DNA of 8,268 bases from Hellea balneolensis (GCA_003233025.1 QIKS01000078.1:1-8268); one strand, 5' to 3'. Shown: positions 1 through 5,536, counted from the stretch's first letter. Numbers and translations: made by a program. The notes: generated by a model from the sequence alone, not told the origin.

Positions 1-74
1 ATCAGGGCCACGCCAATATAGAACAATAATAAACTGTGGTTATCGCCGAGACGGCGATTAAGAGCCGAAGCCAC
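1..74 (-). CDS. Possible 5' end of an unrecognised membrane protein gene, cut by the window edge
   Basis: On the minus strand a frame shifted by one from the DUF547 gene stays open to the edge. From a GTG at 74-72 it reads MASALNRRLGDNHSLLLFYI and then GVAL, a basic start followed by a hydrophobic run, as at the head of a membrane segment. The same frame is open further upstream to an ATG at 143-141 inside the DUF547 gene, so the start is uncertain. No good ribosome-binding site precedes either start; the GTG has GGGAC only a few bases away. It would overlap the end of DUF547 by 17 bases or more, which would fit translational coupling. With only about 24 codons visible I cannot name a family. 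A chance open frame is a real alternative. Confidence 0.25.
   Translation of the reverse strand, partial: MASALNRRLGDNHSLLLFYIGVAL
42..58 (-). other. Compact hairpin at the DUF547 stop codon
   Basis: ATCGCCG and CGGCGAT form a perfect 7-bp stem with a 3-base loop, abutting the TAA of the DUF547 gene. No U-tract follows on the minus strand, so this is not a convincing intrinsic terminator. It may be a 3'-end stabilising stem or may belong to the overlapping frame at the edge. Confidence 0.3.
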
Positions 75-972
75 CTGTCCCGCGCGCAGGTTCGATACGC
101 GGCCTGGAAGTTGGTATATTGGCCGCCTGGGCTTGCGCAACATAATTATCAACCCGGTAATTGAGCTTGACCATGGCCAGTTCATGGGTGCGCGATAATC
201 TATTGGCCAATGTTGGCGCGGCGTGACTGCGGATATGGGCAATAACGCTGCGGTCATCTGCGCCAAATAATCCGCCTTTATACCAGTCATAAATCGGAGT
301 CACATGCGCCGTGCCGCCGCTCACTTTCACAATGCCGCGTGCATTGATATATTGTTTGGCCGCCTTGGATAATTCATCATGGACATTAGCCGCCGTAAAA
401 GCGATTTTATTTAAACACGGACCGCCTTTGACACCTTGGTAAAGCCCATAGATAAGATCGGGCGTGTCGGGCCAACTTGCCATGATTTTGTTTTCAATAT
501 CGACAATAGAAAAAGTGGCATCATCAATGGTGACGCGAGGTTTTGTCCACAATTTTCCCGGCGACGCACCCGTACCACGAAGCCTGTTTAATTTGGTTTT
601 TTTTGTATCATCGGTTATCGCTTTAATCACCAGAATATTTTGCAGATTAAGCCAATAGGCCAATTGCCCGTCGCGCGACAGAACCGAAATATCCTCAGCC
701 GCCATTTTTTCAACATAGGCGGTTAGGAACGGCTTTCCCTGCCGGCGCGTTTCAGAATAAGCAATTTTTGTCCGCCCCCGCTCAACCACAGAAAATTTTT
801 CCATAAACAATGCCATCAAGGAATAATCAAGATCGGGCGCAATAGCGGCTTGCGTACTCGCTTGTGTTGATGCTGCTGGCGCCGGCGCCGTTTGCGCAAA
901 CGCAAGCGGTTGAACGCAAACGCTCGCCAATGCGGTAAGCAAGGCGGCGGAGACGAAATAGCGGTGTTTCAT
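58..972 (-). CDS. DUF547 domain-containing secreted protein
   Basis: A 304-residue exported protein of the DUF547 family, whose biochemical role is not established. Residues 1-26 are a signal peptide (basic MKHR, hydrophobic core, cleavage site AFA before Q27), followed by an Ala/Thr/Pro/Gln-rich linker to about residue 46. The DUF547 core is recognised by AYWLNLQNILVIKAI (105-119, matching the family's 'WxNLYNAL' helix) and IVDIENKIM (156-164). GGPCLNKIAF (183-192) stands where many members have a Cys-containing 'C-x-S-C-P'-type motif, so this is a divergent version. The protein ends in a Pro/Arg/Gly tail, PARGTGGFGS. The start is supported by AAGGA nine bases before the ATG. A secreted location is clear. 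Whether it acts as a peptidase-like enzyme, as sometimes proposed for the family, cannot be judged here. Confidence 0.85.
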   Translation of the reverse strand: MKHRYFVSAALLTALASVCVQPLAFAQTAPAPAASTQASTQAAIAPDLDYSLMALFMEKFSVVERGRTKIAYSETRRQGKPFLTAYVEKMAAEDISVLSRDGQLAYWLNLQNILVIKAITDDTKKTKLNRLRGTGASPGKLWTKPRVTIDDATFSIVDIENKIMASWPDTPDLIYGLYQGVKGGPCLNKIAFTAANVHDELSKAAKQYINARGIVKVSGGTAHVTPIYDWYKGGLFGADDRSVIAHIRSHAAPTLANRLSRTHELAMVKLNYRVDNYVAQAQAANIPTSRPRIEPARGTGGFGS

Positions 973-1176
973 AGCAATGTTCCTTTAAAAACGAGAGGCC
1001 CTTTATTAATTGCCCCCATTTTTACACAGGCCAACACACCTGCGCAAAACACATGCAATCACAATCTTGTGTCCAAACACACGCTCATAATGAAACGGTT
1101 TTGACGCGCATATAAGCCAAGCCTCAAACATGAGATTGTTCAAAATAATGAGATTTACTAAACTTGCCCGCCTGGT
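973..1176. other. Intergenic region upstream of the DUF547 gene
   Basis: These 204 bases must hold the DUF547 promoter on the minus strand, but I see only weak candidates. One is TTGGCC (1034-1029) spaced 18 bases from ATTAAT (1010-1005). The AAGGA ribosome-binding site lies at its left end. A 6-bp A/T-rich inverted repeat (CTAAAC/GTTTAG, 1158-1180) spans the DUF6481 stop but lacks a U-tract. No RNA gene or additional coding frame is convincing. Confidence 0.4.
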
Positions 1177-1494
1177 TTAGCGTTTCGCCTTACGCGCAGC
1201 GTAGCGGGCATCGCGCTTGGCTTTTTGGTCGGTGACAAGCTGCGCAGCGTCGCGGGTTTTCTTCATTTCTTTTTCGGCTTTAAGGGCTGCGTCTTGCAGA
1301 GCTTTAAACTTGCGCTTCTTCTCGTTTTCCGCTTGGCGGATTTCCCGGCGTTGGGCCACTTCTATGCGCTCAGCCGCCCGCTCAGCTTTAGCTTCCGGGC
1401 TCATTTGTTTTTCTTGCGCCCGCTTGAGCATGTCAAGCTTGGCCTTTTTTTGTTCGGCTATCCTATCGCCAAAATTACTGCCTCGGAAACTCAT
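1177..1494 (-). CDS. DUF6481 family protein (small, highly charged, coiled-coil)
   Basis: A 105-residue cytoplasmic protein with no signal peptide or membrane segment. The start MSFRGSNFGDRIAEQKKAK and the end AKRDARYAARKAKR match the DUF6481 family, which is widespread in alphaproteobacteria and has no assigned function. Between them almost every residue is Lys, Arg, Glu, Ala or Gln, predicting one long charged helix or coiled coil from about residue 10 to 100 with a net basic C-terminus. That would suit nucleic-acid or ribosome binding, but this is inference from composition only. GAGG about nine bases before the ATG supports the start. The gene appears monocistronic: the lipoprotein gene upstream ends in a strong terminator at 1586-1611. 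Confidence 0.8.
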   Translation of the reverse strand: MSFRGSNFGDRIAEQKKAKLDMLKRAQEKQMSPEAKAERAAERIEVAQRREIRQAENEKKRKFKALQDAALKAEKEMKKTRDAAQLVTDQKAKRDARYAARKAKR

Positions 1495-1525
1495 ATAAAG
1501 GGACCCTCATGGAGTGGAAAAGTTT

Positions 1526-1570
1526 AATCGGCCTGTCCTCTCTTATTTTGGCTGCAATTTCAAGCCGATT
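1526..1570 (-). repeat. Inverted repeat in the putative leader of the DUF6481 gene
   Basis: AATCGGC (1526-1532) and GCCGATT (1564-1570) are perfect 7-bp inverted arms separated by 31 bases, between the lipoprotein terminator and the DUF6481 start. In a minus-strand transcript they could pair into a leader stem. No consensus promoter is clear in this stretch, so whether it is transcribed is unknown. Confidence 0.3.
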
Positions 1571-1585
1571 TTTTAATTTTTTAAT

Positions 1586-1611
1586 AAAAAAGCCGCCCTC
1601 AACGGGGCGGC
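1586..1611 (-). terminator. Rho-independent terminator of the lipoprotein gene
   Basis: On the minus strand GCCGCCC and GGGCGGC form a perfect 7-bp G/C stem with a 6-base loop, followed at once by TTTTTT. It lies about 28 bases past the lipoprotein stop codon. It is a textbook intrinsic terminator and separates the lipoprotein transcript from DUF6481. Confidence 0.9.
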
Positions 1612-1639
1612 CCTATTGCAATATGTGCAAAAATTAAGT

Positions 1640-2287
1640 TTATGCTTCAACTTCGGGATAGATGATTTCGTCACCGAGATTATCAAGCACTTGCTGGGCG
1701 TTAAAAGCATTATCTGCGTCCGCAGGCTTTTCTCCCTTGCCAAATTTTACCTCGGCACTGGCCCGGTAGCGCGTAATCTCCTGATAGTTGCCAAAATTGT
1801 GATGGCCGCCAAATCCGCCAAAGCGGTTACCAAACCCACCGCGAAAACCAGAACCAAACCGGCTAAACCCAAATCCGCCGCGACCGCCAAAATGATAGGC
1901 CGTATAGGGGCGGAAATAAGGACGGCTCCACCCTCGGTAAGGGCTGTAATAGCTGTAATTAAACAAGCCGTGATATCGCCCACCAAACCCTGAACCGGTA
2001 AATTGGGTGCGCGATTTCTCCTCTGTCGAACGGTCGGTTACGGTAAAATAATCATAATCCTTTTCCCGGGTCAGTTCAGCGGCGCGGTAAAGCAGATAGT
2101 TTTCAACTGTCTCGCGGTCGGTTGAAGAATTGCCGTCAAAGCTTACTCTAATTCGGTCATCCTCAATTTGGGTTTGCGAATAGCCATTGCGTGCCGTCTC
2201 GCTGTGGGCCGGCTGATAGGGTGTCGCCGTTGTGCAGGCGCTCAGCAGGGCAAAACCTGCCAGTAGTGCAAGTTGTTTTAATGTCAT
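1640..2287 (-). CDS. CC0125/CC1285-type lipoprotein with a Gly/Phe/Tyr-rich middle
   Basis: A 215-residue lipoprotein of unknown function. The chosen start, MTLKQLALLAGFALLSAC, has AGGAG seven bases upstream and gives a normal lipoprotein signal. An ATG 21 bases further upstream is also in frame but has no good ribosome-binding site. The lipobox is LLSAC with lipidated Cys18, and Thr at +2 suggests sorting to the outer membrane. The conserved part, YSQTQIEDDRIRVSFDGN (36-53) followed by TDRETVENYLLYRAAELT (56-73), is the signature of the CC0125/CC1285 lipoproteins. Residues 98-167 form a low-complexity segment rich in Gly, Phe, Tyr and Arg (repeated GFG, GGFG and RFG), which is probably disordered. 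A conserved-looking tail with an acidic end follows. It is a single-gene unit with its own promoter and terminator. Family assignment is from memory of the motif. Confidence 0.8.
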   Translation of the reverse strand: MTLKQLALLAGFALLSACTTATPYQPAHSETARNGYSQTQIEDDRIRVSFDGNSSTDRETVENYLLYRAAELTREKDYDYFTVTDRSTEEKSRTQFTGSGFGGRYHGLFNYSYYSPYRGWSRPYFRPYTAYHFGGRGGFGFSRFGSGFRGGFGNRFGGFGGHHNFGNYQEITRYRASAEVKFGKGEKPADADNAFNAQQVLDNLGDEIIYPEVEA

Positions 2288-2326
2288 AAGACGTCTCCTA
2301 TTGGTCATCGCTCTCTCTTGATGGAT

Positions 2327-2355
2327 AATCTAGCAAATTTCTCACCAATTCTCAA
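2327..2355 (-). promoter_or_regulatory. Sigma-70-like promoter of the lipoprotein gene
   Basis: On the minus strand TTGAGA (2355-2350, five of six consensus bases) is followed after exactly 17 bases by TAGATT (2332-2327, four of six). The start of transcription would be near 2320, giving a leader of about 33 bases with AGGAG close to the ATG at 2287. Confidence 0.6.
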
Positions 2356-2388
2356 GTGTGCTGAGCGCACAATTCTGTGATCAGGTGG

Positions 2389-2814
2389 TTAGAGGCGGCG
2401 TTTGCGGGCCAATATAGCCCCACCCCAGACGAGTAAAAGCAAGCCTATAGCGAAAAACAAGCCCGAGATGAGCTTTAAAGAGGTGTAGAAAACACCTATT
2501 GCCCCGCACATAAACAACGGCAAACCAATCACCAGCACCGCCCAGCCAATGGACGGTTTGGGGCCGTAAGTGCGAATGTGACGGGCCATGAAAAACAAAA
2601 CACTGGCGGGCAGATAAACCCCGGCGCCAAGCCCAAAGCACAATATAAAAGCCTGCGCAACGCCCAAAAAAGAGCGGCCATCATGTATAAATGCTGAAAA
2701 ATAAACGCCGCTGGCCACAAAGGTAGCAATCCCCACGCCAAGCGCCCCCACCATCACCACAAGAGCGGAGCGGTGCAAAGGGCGGACTGTTGACGGGGTG
2801 GAAATATTAGACAT
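2389..2814 (-). CDS. Hypothetical four-helix membrane protein
   Basis: A 141-residue protein that I do not recognise. From the start MSNISTPSTV it has four predicted membrane helices at about residues 17-42, 49-77, 88-110 and 114-135, and it ends in a basic ARKRRL that would sit in the cytoplasm. The first hydrophilic loop contains FIHDGRSF and the second RHIRTYGPKPS. No catalytic motif or metal ligand is evident. The reading frame is open another 39 codons upstream to an ATG at 2931. I prefer the internal start because the extension is not signal-like, and TAGG lies a plausible distance before MSNIS. An AAGG seven bases before the longer start keeps that option alive. It has no clear terminator, and it lies divergent from the secreted repeat protein. 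Confidence 0.65.
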   Translation of the reverse strand: MSNISTPSTVRPLHRSALVVMVGALGVGIATFVASGVYFSAFIHDGRSFLGVAQAFILCFGLGAGVYLPASVLFFMARHIRTYGPKPSIGWAVLVIGLPLFMCGAIGVFYTSLKLISGLFFAIGLLLLVWGGAILARKRRL

Positions 2815-2822
2815 TGCTAAAC

Positions 2823-2859
2823 CTATCACAAAATATCGCCAAAGACACCCCTGTGATAG
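2823..2859 (-). repeat. Inverted repeat overlapping the ribosome-binding site of the membrane protein gene
   Basis: CTATCACA (2823-2830) and TGTGATAG (2852-2859) are perfect 8-bp inverted arms with 21 bases between them. In the minus-strand mRNA the downstream arm covers the ATAGG just before the preferred start at 2814, so pairing could hide the translation start. As DNA, the arm centres are 29 bases apart, so it could instead be a regulator site. Confidence 0.4.
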
Positions 2860-2955
2860 ATGATAAAATTCTAAACCCTGATCGGCGACGCTCATAACGA
2901 CACAGCCAAATCTTATGAATACATTCACCATAGCAAACCTTATTTCATAAATTTA

Positions 2956-2984
2956 TTGACATGGGAAAATTTCCCATTTATATA
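2956..2984 (+). promoter_or_regulatory. Consensus sigma-70 promoter of the repeat protein/beta-barrel unit
   Basis: TTGACA (2956-2961) is a perfect -35 element. It is spaced 17 bases from TATATA (2979-2984), or 19 bases from the alternative TATATT at 2981-2986. Transcription should begin near 2991, giving a leader of about 30 bases that ends in AGGAGG five bases before the ATG at 3022. This is the strongest promoter in the window. Confidence 0.85.
2961..2977 (+). promoter_or_regulatory. Perfect palindromic operator in the promoter spacer
   Basis: ATGGGAAAATTTCCCAT is a perfect inverted repeat (8-bp arms around a central A) that fills the interval between the -35 and -10 hexamers. Such a position normally means repression by a dimeric regulator that blocks RNA polymerase. 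The spacer is a normal 17 bases, so MerR-type activation is unlikely. The core TGGGA-N5-TCCCA recurs at 4667-4681 in the promoter of the DUF6502 unit. I do not recognise the regulator from the motif. Confidence 0.8.
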
Positions 2985-3021
2985 TTTTCATGAAAGTCGG
3001 GGAACAACACAGGAGGAAAAT

Positions 3022-3627
3022 ATGAAAAAACATATGATCGGTTTATTGGCACTGGCCGCAATAAGCAGTGCGAGCATGGCCCCGGCGGCCTATGCCAATG
3101 GGGCGCCAAGTCCAGCAGACGTTGAGGTTACCCGTGATAATGTCGCGCGTATTGTCAATGTCTTGCAAGAGGCCGGGTTTACCCGCCAGGAGATCAAACG
3201 TTGGATTAGCGCTTCTTTAGATGCCCATGCCGGGCCTAATTTTGACAATATTCCCAGTCCGCTTGACATTGCGGTAACCCGCAGAAATGTCGATCGCATT
3301 GTCAATTTTTTGCACGAGCAAGGTTTTACCGACCAACAGGTTAGGCGCTGGATCAATGCATCAATTAACGCTCATAGCTCAGATAATAGAGGCCGCAATG
3401 TAAGCACTGAGCGGATTGATCGCGCCCTGGAAGAAGGTATAAGGACACGTGTGAGGCGCGAAACACGTCAGGTGCGCGGCGAAACACCTGCGCGCCGCGC
3501 TGAACGCCCTGCGCGCAATGTGCGTGCCATTCGCGTCGCCCGGCCACAACGACCTGCGCGCGTTGAACGTGCGACGCGGCCTGTACGACCCGTTAGAGCA
3601 GCCCGGCCGACCAGGCCCGGTAGATAA
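3022..3627 (+). CDS. Secreted protein with two 41-residue repeats and an Arg/Pro-rich tail
   Basis: A 201-residue exported protein of no family I recognise. The start at 3022 has AGGAGG five bases upstream and opens a signal peptide (MKKHMIGLLALAAISSASMA, cleavage after AYA, residue 25). An open frame continues 22 codons upstream, but across the promoter. The mature part holds two copies of a 41-residue unit (30-70 and 79-119; 25 of 41 positions identical) with the pattern SPxDxxVTRxNVxRIVN, then LxExGFTxQ, then RWIxASxxAH. They look like small helical modules. Residues 121-201 are disordered and strongly basic: 27 Arg in 81 residues, with many Arg-Pro pairs (AERPAR, RPARVER, RPTRPGR). There is no cysteine after the signal peptide. 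It is co-directional with the beta-barrel gene 66 bases downstream and probably shares its promoter. The basic tail could bind lipopolysaccharide, nucleic acid or another envelope polyanion, but that is inference. Confidence 0.8.
   Translation: MKKHMIGLLALAAISSASMAPAAYANGAPSPADVEVTRDNVARIVNVLQEAGFTRQEIKRWISASLDAHAGPNFDNIPSPLDIAVTRRNVDRIVNFLHEQGFTDQQVRRWINASINAHSSDNRGRNVSTERIDRALEEGIRTRVRRETRQVRGETPARRAERPARNVRAIRVARPQRPARVERATRPVRPVRAARPTRPGR
3109..3378 (+). repeat. Tandem coding repeat (two 41-residue units, 147-bp period)
   Basis: Unit one spans 3109-3231 and unit two 3256-3378, separated by an eight-residue linker. The proteins are about 60 percent identical while the DNA has drifted, so this is an old internal duplication rather than a recent one. 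Confidence 0.85.
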
Positions 3628-3634
3628 GTTTAAG

Positions 3635-3661
3635 AGACGGCGGTGATTTGCCGCCGTCTTC
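3635..3661 (+). terminator. Hairpin between repeat-protein and beta-barrel genes (attenuator or weak terminator)
   Basis: AGACGGCGG (3635-3643) and CCGCCGTCT (3651-3659) form a perfect 9-bp G/C-rich stem with a 7-base loop, eight bases past the stop codon. The tract after it is only TTCC, so termination would be partial. It could also stabilise the 3' end of a processed first-gene message, giving unequal expression of the two genes. Confidence 0.6.
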
Positions 3662-3693
3662 CAGACTAACAATCATATATCAGGGGAAACATC

Positions 3694-4464
3694 ATGAGAA
3701 AATCAATAACCGTAATTGGTCTGTGTGCAGTGTTAGCAATGACCACAGCCGCGCAAGCAGCGCAATATCAATGGAGCAGCGGCGTCGATTTTTCCAGCGG
3801 CAATTTTACGGATGATCAGAAAACCGAAATTCTCTATATCCCGTTTTCCGGCCAGGTCAGCTTTGGCGATTTTACCGCAAAAGCAACGGTGCCTTATATT
3901 CGCATTAAAGGCCCCGGCACTGTGGTGGGCGGCGGCCTTATCGGGCCGATCACCCGTGGCAATACGGCCAATATTATTACGACAGAAGATGGGCTTGGCG
4001 ATATAACGGCGGCGCTCACCTATACAAAATTTTTACAAGACAATACTTTGTTTGTTGATTTTATCGGTAAGATCAAATTGCCAACGGCTTCCGCCGAAAA
4101 AAACCTGGGCACCGGACAGACGGATTTAACCGCGCAAATTGATGTGAGCAAACGGTTGGACACCGTCAATTTATTTGTCACGGGTGGCTACCGGTTTCTC
4201 GGCAGTTCCGATATTTTTGAGCTACAAAGCGGCGGCTTTGCTTCCGTCGGGTTAAGCTTTGATCTGTCAAAAAAAGCCAGTGCAGGGCTGATCTATGATT
4301 ACCGGGAAGCATCATCCCTAACGGCCCAAGCCCCCTCGGAGCTTACCGGTTTTATCAGCTGGAAGGTTTCACAAAAAATACGGCTGCAAACCTACGGGGT
4401 TTTGGGGTTTTCAAATGGGAGTCCGGACACCGGCCTTGGCGTTCAGATTAGTTTCCGCCCGTAA
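3694..4464 (+). CDS. Outer-membrane beta-barrel protein, MetA/phenol-degradation 'transporter'-like
   Basis: A 256-residue protein with a signal peptide (cleavage near AQA, residue 22), then an almost uninterrupted series of alternating polar/hydrophobic beta strands, and no membrane helices. GLGDI (100-104), KIKLPTASAEKNLGTGQTDL (126-145) and TGGYRFLG (163-170) are typical of the barrel family annotated as 'transporter' or 'MetA-pathway of phenol degradation' (Pfam Phenol_MetA_deg). In that family the short loops carry Gly-Asp and Pro-Thr-Ala motifs. It ends in a strand, GVQISFRP, although not in the usual terminal Phe. The ribosome-binding site AGGGGAAA lies before the ATG. The cargo is unknown, and the family name should not be read as evidence of phenol metabolism, since no such enzymes are nearby. 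It follows the secreted repeat protein and is probably co-transcribed, so the two may be partners. Confidence 0.75.
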   Translation: MRKSITVIGLCAVLAMTTAAQAAQYQWSSGVDFSSGNFTDDQKTEILYIPFSGQVSFGDFTAKATVPYIRIKGPGTVVGGGLIGPITRGNTANIITTEDGLGDITAALTYTKFLQDNTLFVDFIGKIKLPTASAEKNLGTGQTDLTAQIDVSKRLDTVNLFVTGGYRFLGSSDIFELQSGGFASVGLSFDLSKKASAGLIYDYREASSLTAQAPSELTGFISWKVSQKIRLQTYGVLGFSNGSPDTGLGVQISFRP

Positions 4465-4515
4465 AAAACAGGCATAACAAAAACGTGAATTAAATTCGTA
4501 GCCCCGCCGCCAATG

Positions 4516-4534
4516 GTCCGACATAATGTCGGAC
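4516..4534 (+). repeat. Perfect 19-base palindrome downstream of the beta-barrel gene
   Basis: GTCCGACAT and ATGTCGGAC are perfect 9-bp arms around a single central A. As RNA this gives an 8-bp stem with a three-base loop. It lies about 50 bases past the stop codon. As DNA it could be a dimer binding site. I found no second copy in the window. Confidence 0.75.
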
Positions 4535-4603
4535 AGGGGAAAGGTCCAGGACACTCCCCGGCTTCCTGACCTCTCCCTTCCCCAGGCGACAGGGTTGCAA
4601 TAG

Positions 4604-4650
4604 ACCGCCCTCGTACAACAGACCCTTTGAGCGAGGGCGGTTGCTTTTTT
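4604..4650 (+). terminator. Rho-independent terminator after the beta-barrel gene
   Basis: ACCGCCCTCG (4604-4613) and CGAGGGCGGT (4632-4641) form a perfect 10-bp stem with an 18-base loop. GCAA/TTGC can extend it across a small bulge, and TTTTTT follows at 4645-4650. It ends the 3022-4464 unit and insulates the DUF6502 promoter downstream. Confidence 0.88.
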
Positions 4651-4665
4651 AGTCCAAATCCAAAT

Positions 4666-4682
4666 ATGGGATTGTTTCCCAC
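4666..4682 (+). promoter_or_regulatory. Second copy of the TGGGA-N5-TCCCA operator, at the DUF6502 promoter
   Basis: ATGGGATTGTTTCCCAC matches the palindrome at 2961-2977 in 13 of 17 positions, and both arms of the core (TGGGA and TCCCA, spaced by five) are intact. It covers the -35 element of the DUF6502 promoter (4672-4677). A shared site with identical spacing in two neighbouring promoters implies one regulator for both units. Confidence 0.65.
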
Positions 4683-4700
4683 CAACGAGGCTACTATATT
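4672..4700 (+). promoter_or_regulatory. Putative promoter of the DUF6502-DUF5666 unit
   Basis: TTGTTT (4672-4677, a weak -35) is spaced 17 bases from TATATT (4695-4700, five of six matches to -10). Transcription would start at about 4706-4709, at or just before the ATG at 4709, so the message would be leaderless or nearly so. That fits the lack of a ribosome-binding site. The poor -35, overlapped by the operator copy, might mean an activated promoter. Confidence 0.55.
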
Positions 4701-4708
4701 GAACCGCT

Positions 4709-5536
4709 ATGTATGAACCGACCGACAACAAACAACCGCCCAAAGCATTAATCGCCGCCACGTCGCGCATATTACGCCCGCTTGTGCGTGGGTTTATTGG
4801 TTTGGGGCTGACCTTTCCCATATTGGCCGATATCCTAAAACGCACCTATGTCGATATTGCCAAAGAAGATTTCTCCATCCATAAAGACAAGCTGGCAAGT
4901 GATAGCCGTATTAGCCTTCTTACCCGTGTCCACCGCAAAGACGTGCGCAAATTTCGCGAAGAAACCACCCCGCCGCCTTTGGATTTGGCAAGTTCTTCTA
5001 TTGCTGCCCAAATCATTGCCAACTGGCTCGGCAATCCCCAATTTGTCGACAAACAAGGCCAACCAAAGCCTCTGCCCCGCAGCGGGGACGGCGGCAGTTT
5101 TGATACACTGGCCCGCAACACATCCAAAGACATGCACCCCCGGGCCATATTGGACGAGCTGTTGCGCAGCGCGGTTGTCCGACTGGAAGATGACAAGGTT
5201 CATCTCGACACCAAAGCTTTTGTGCCGCGCAAGGATTTCGGTGATTTGGCTTATTATTTCGGGTTAAACCTGCATGACCATGCCGCCGCCAGTGTCCACA
5301 ATCTGACGGGTAATCCGTCGCCTTTTTTGGATCGCTGCGTTCATTATTCCGGCCTCAGCCCCCAATCGGTTCAAATCCTAAAAAAACAAGCCCACAGCTT
5401 GGGCATGGACGCCTTGCTCACCCTCAACGCAAGCGCCCAAGACTTGGCCGAGCAGGACAAGGCGGAGAAAAATGCCAATAAGCGCATGACATTTGGCGTC
5501 TATTTTTACGACACGGAAGATGACCATCATGACTAG
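4709..5536 (+). CDS. DUF6502 family protein
   Basis: A 275-residue cytoplasmic protein with no signal peptide, of the DUF6502 family, whose function is unassigned. The N-terminal region has the family's pattern: LRPLVRGFIGLGLTFPILAD (22-41), LKRTYVDIAKEDF (43-55) and DSRISLLTRVHRKDVRKF (65-82). The last of these looks like the recognition part of a winged helix-turn-helix, which suggests DNA binding. A second helical segment, ILDELLRSAVVRLEDDKVHL (147-166), resembles a small alpha/beta unit. The C-terminus ends in an acidic/His cluster, DTEDDHHD. The ATG at 4709 is the first possible start because an in-frame TGA lies nine bases upstream. No Shine-Dalgarno sequence is present, consistent with a leaderless message. 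The stop overlaps the DUF5666 start by eight bases, so the two are translationally coupled. A regulatory role over the cluster is inference. Confidence 0.8.
   Translation: MYEPTDNKQPPKALIAATSRILRPLVRGFIGLGLTFPILADILKRTYVDIAKEDFSIHKDKLASDSRISLLTRVHRKDVRKFREETTPPPLDLASSSIAAQIIANWLGNPQFVDKQGQPKPLPRSGDGGSFDTLARNTSKDMHPRAILDELLRSAVVRLEDDKVHLDTKAFVPRKDFGDLAYYFGLNLHDHAAASVHNLTGNPSPFLDRCVHYSGLSPQSVQILKKQAHSLGMDALLTLNASAQDLAEQDKAEKNANKRMTFGVYFYDTEDDHHD

Larger units (their letters stand above)
4516..4650 (+). ncRNA. Densely structured 3' region, possible small RNA or structured 3' UTR
   Basis: Three consecutive stems fill this stretch. The first is the 19-base palindrome (4516-4534). The second is a long hairpin (4536-4583) in which GGGGAA, AGGT and CAGGA pair with TTCCCC, ACCT and TCCTG, with one bulged C, a five-base bulge and a 12-base loop. 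The third is the terminator (4604-4650). Little sequence is left single-stranded and no coding frame here is credible. It could be a 3'-UTR-derived small RNA of the beta-barrel message or an independent RNA, though I see no good promoter just upstream. It does not match RNase P, SRP, 6S or a riboswitch core that I know. Confidence 0.35.

Noticed and set aside
1158..1180. Terminator for the DUF6481 gene
   Set aside because: The only stem is six A/T-rich base pairs overlapping the stop codon, with an 11-base loop and no U-tract.
1509..1637. Small plus-strand frame of 42 codons starting MEWKSLIGLSS
   Set aside because: It runs straight through the lipoprotein terminator stem and the DUF6481 leader, and its hydrophobic stretch comes from A/T-rich DNA. 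No related gene or promoter supports it.
4536..4583. Resemblance of GGGGAAAGGTCC to the RNase P or SRP RNA core
   Set aside because: The following bases and the overall length do not fit either RNA, and the conserved flanking helices are missing.
4411..4845. Minus-strand frames across the region between the barrel and DUF6502
   Set aside because: They cover the terminator, the palindromes and parts of both flanking genes in antisense. Their protein sequences lack any family feature or ribosome-binding site.
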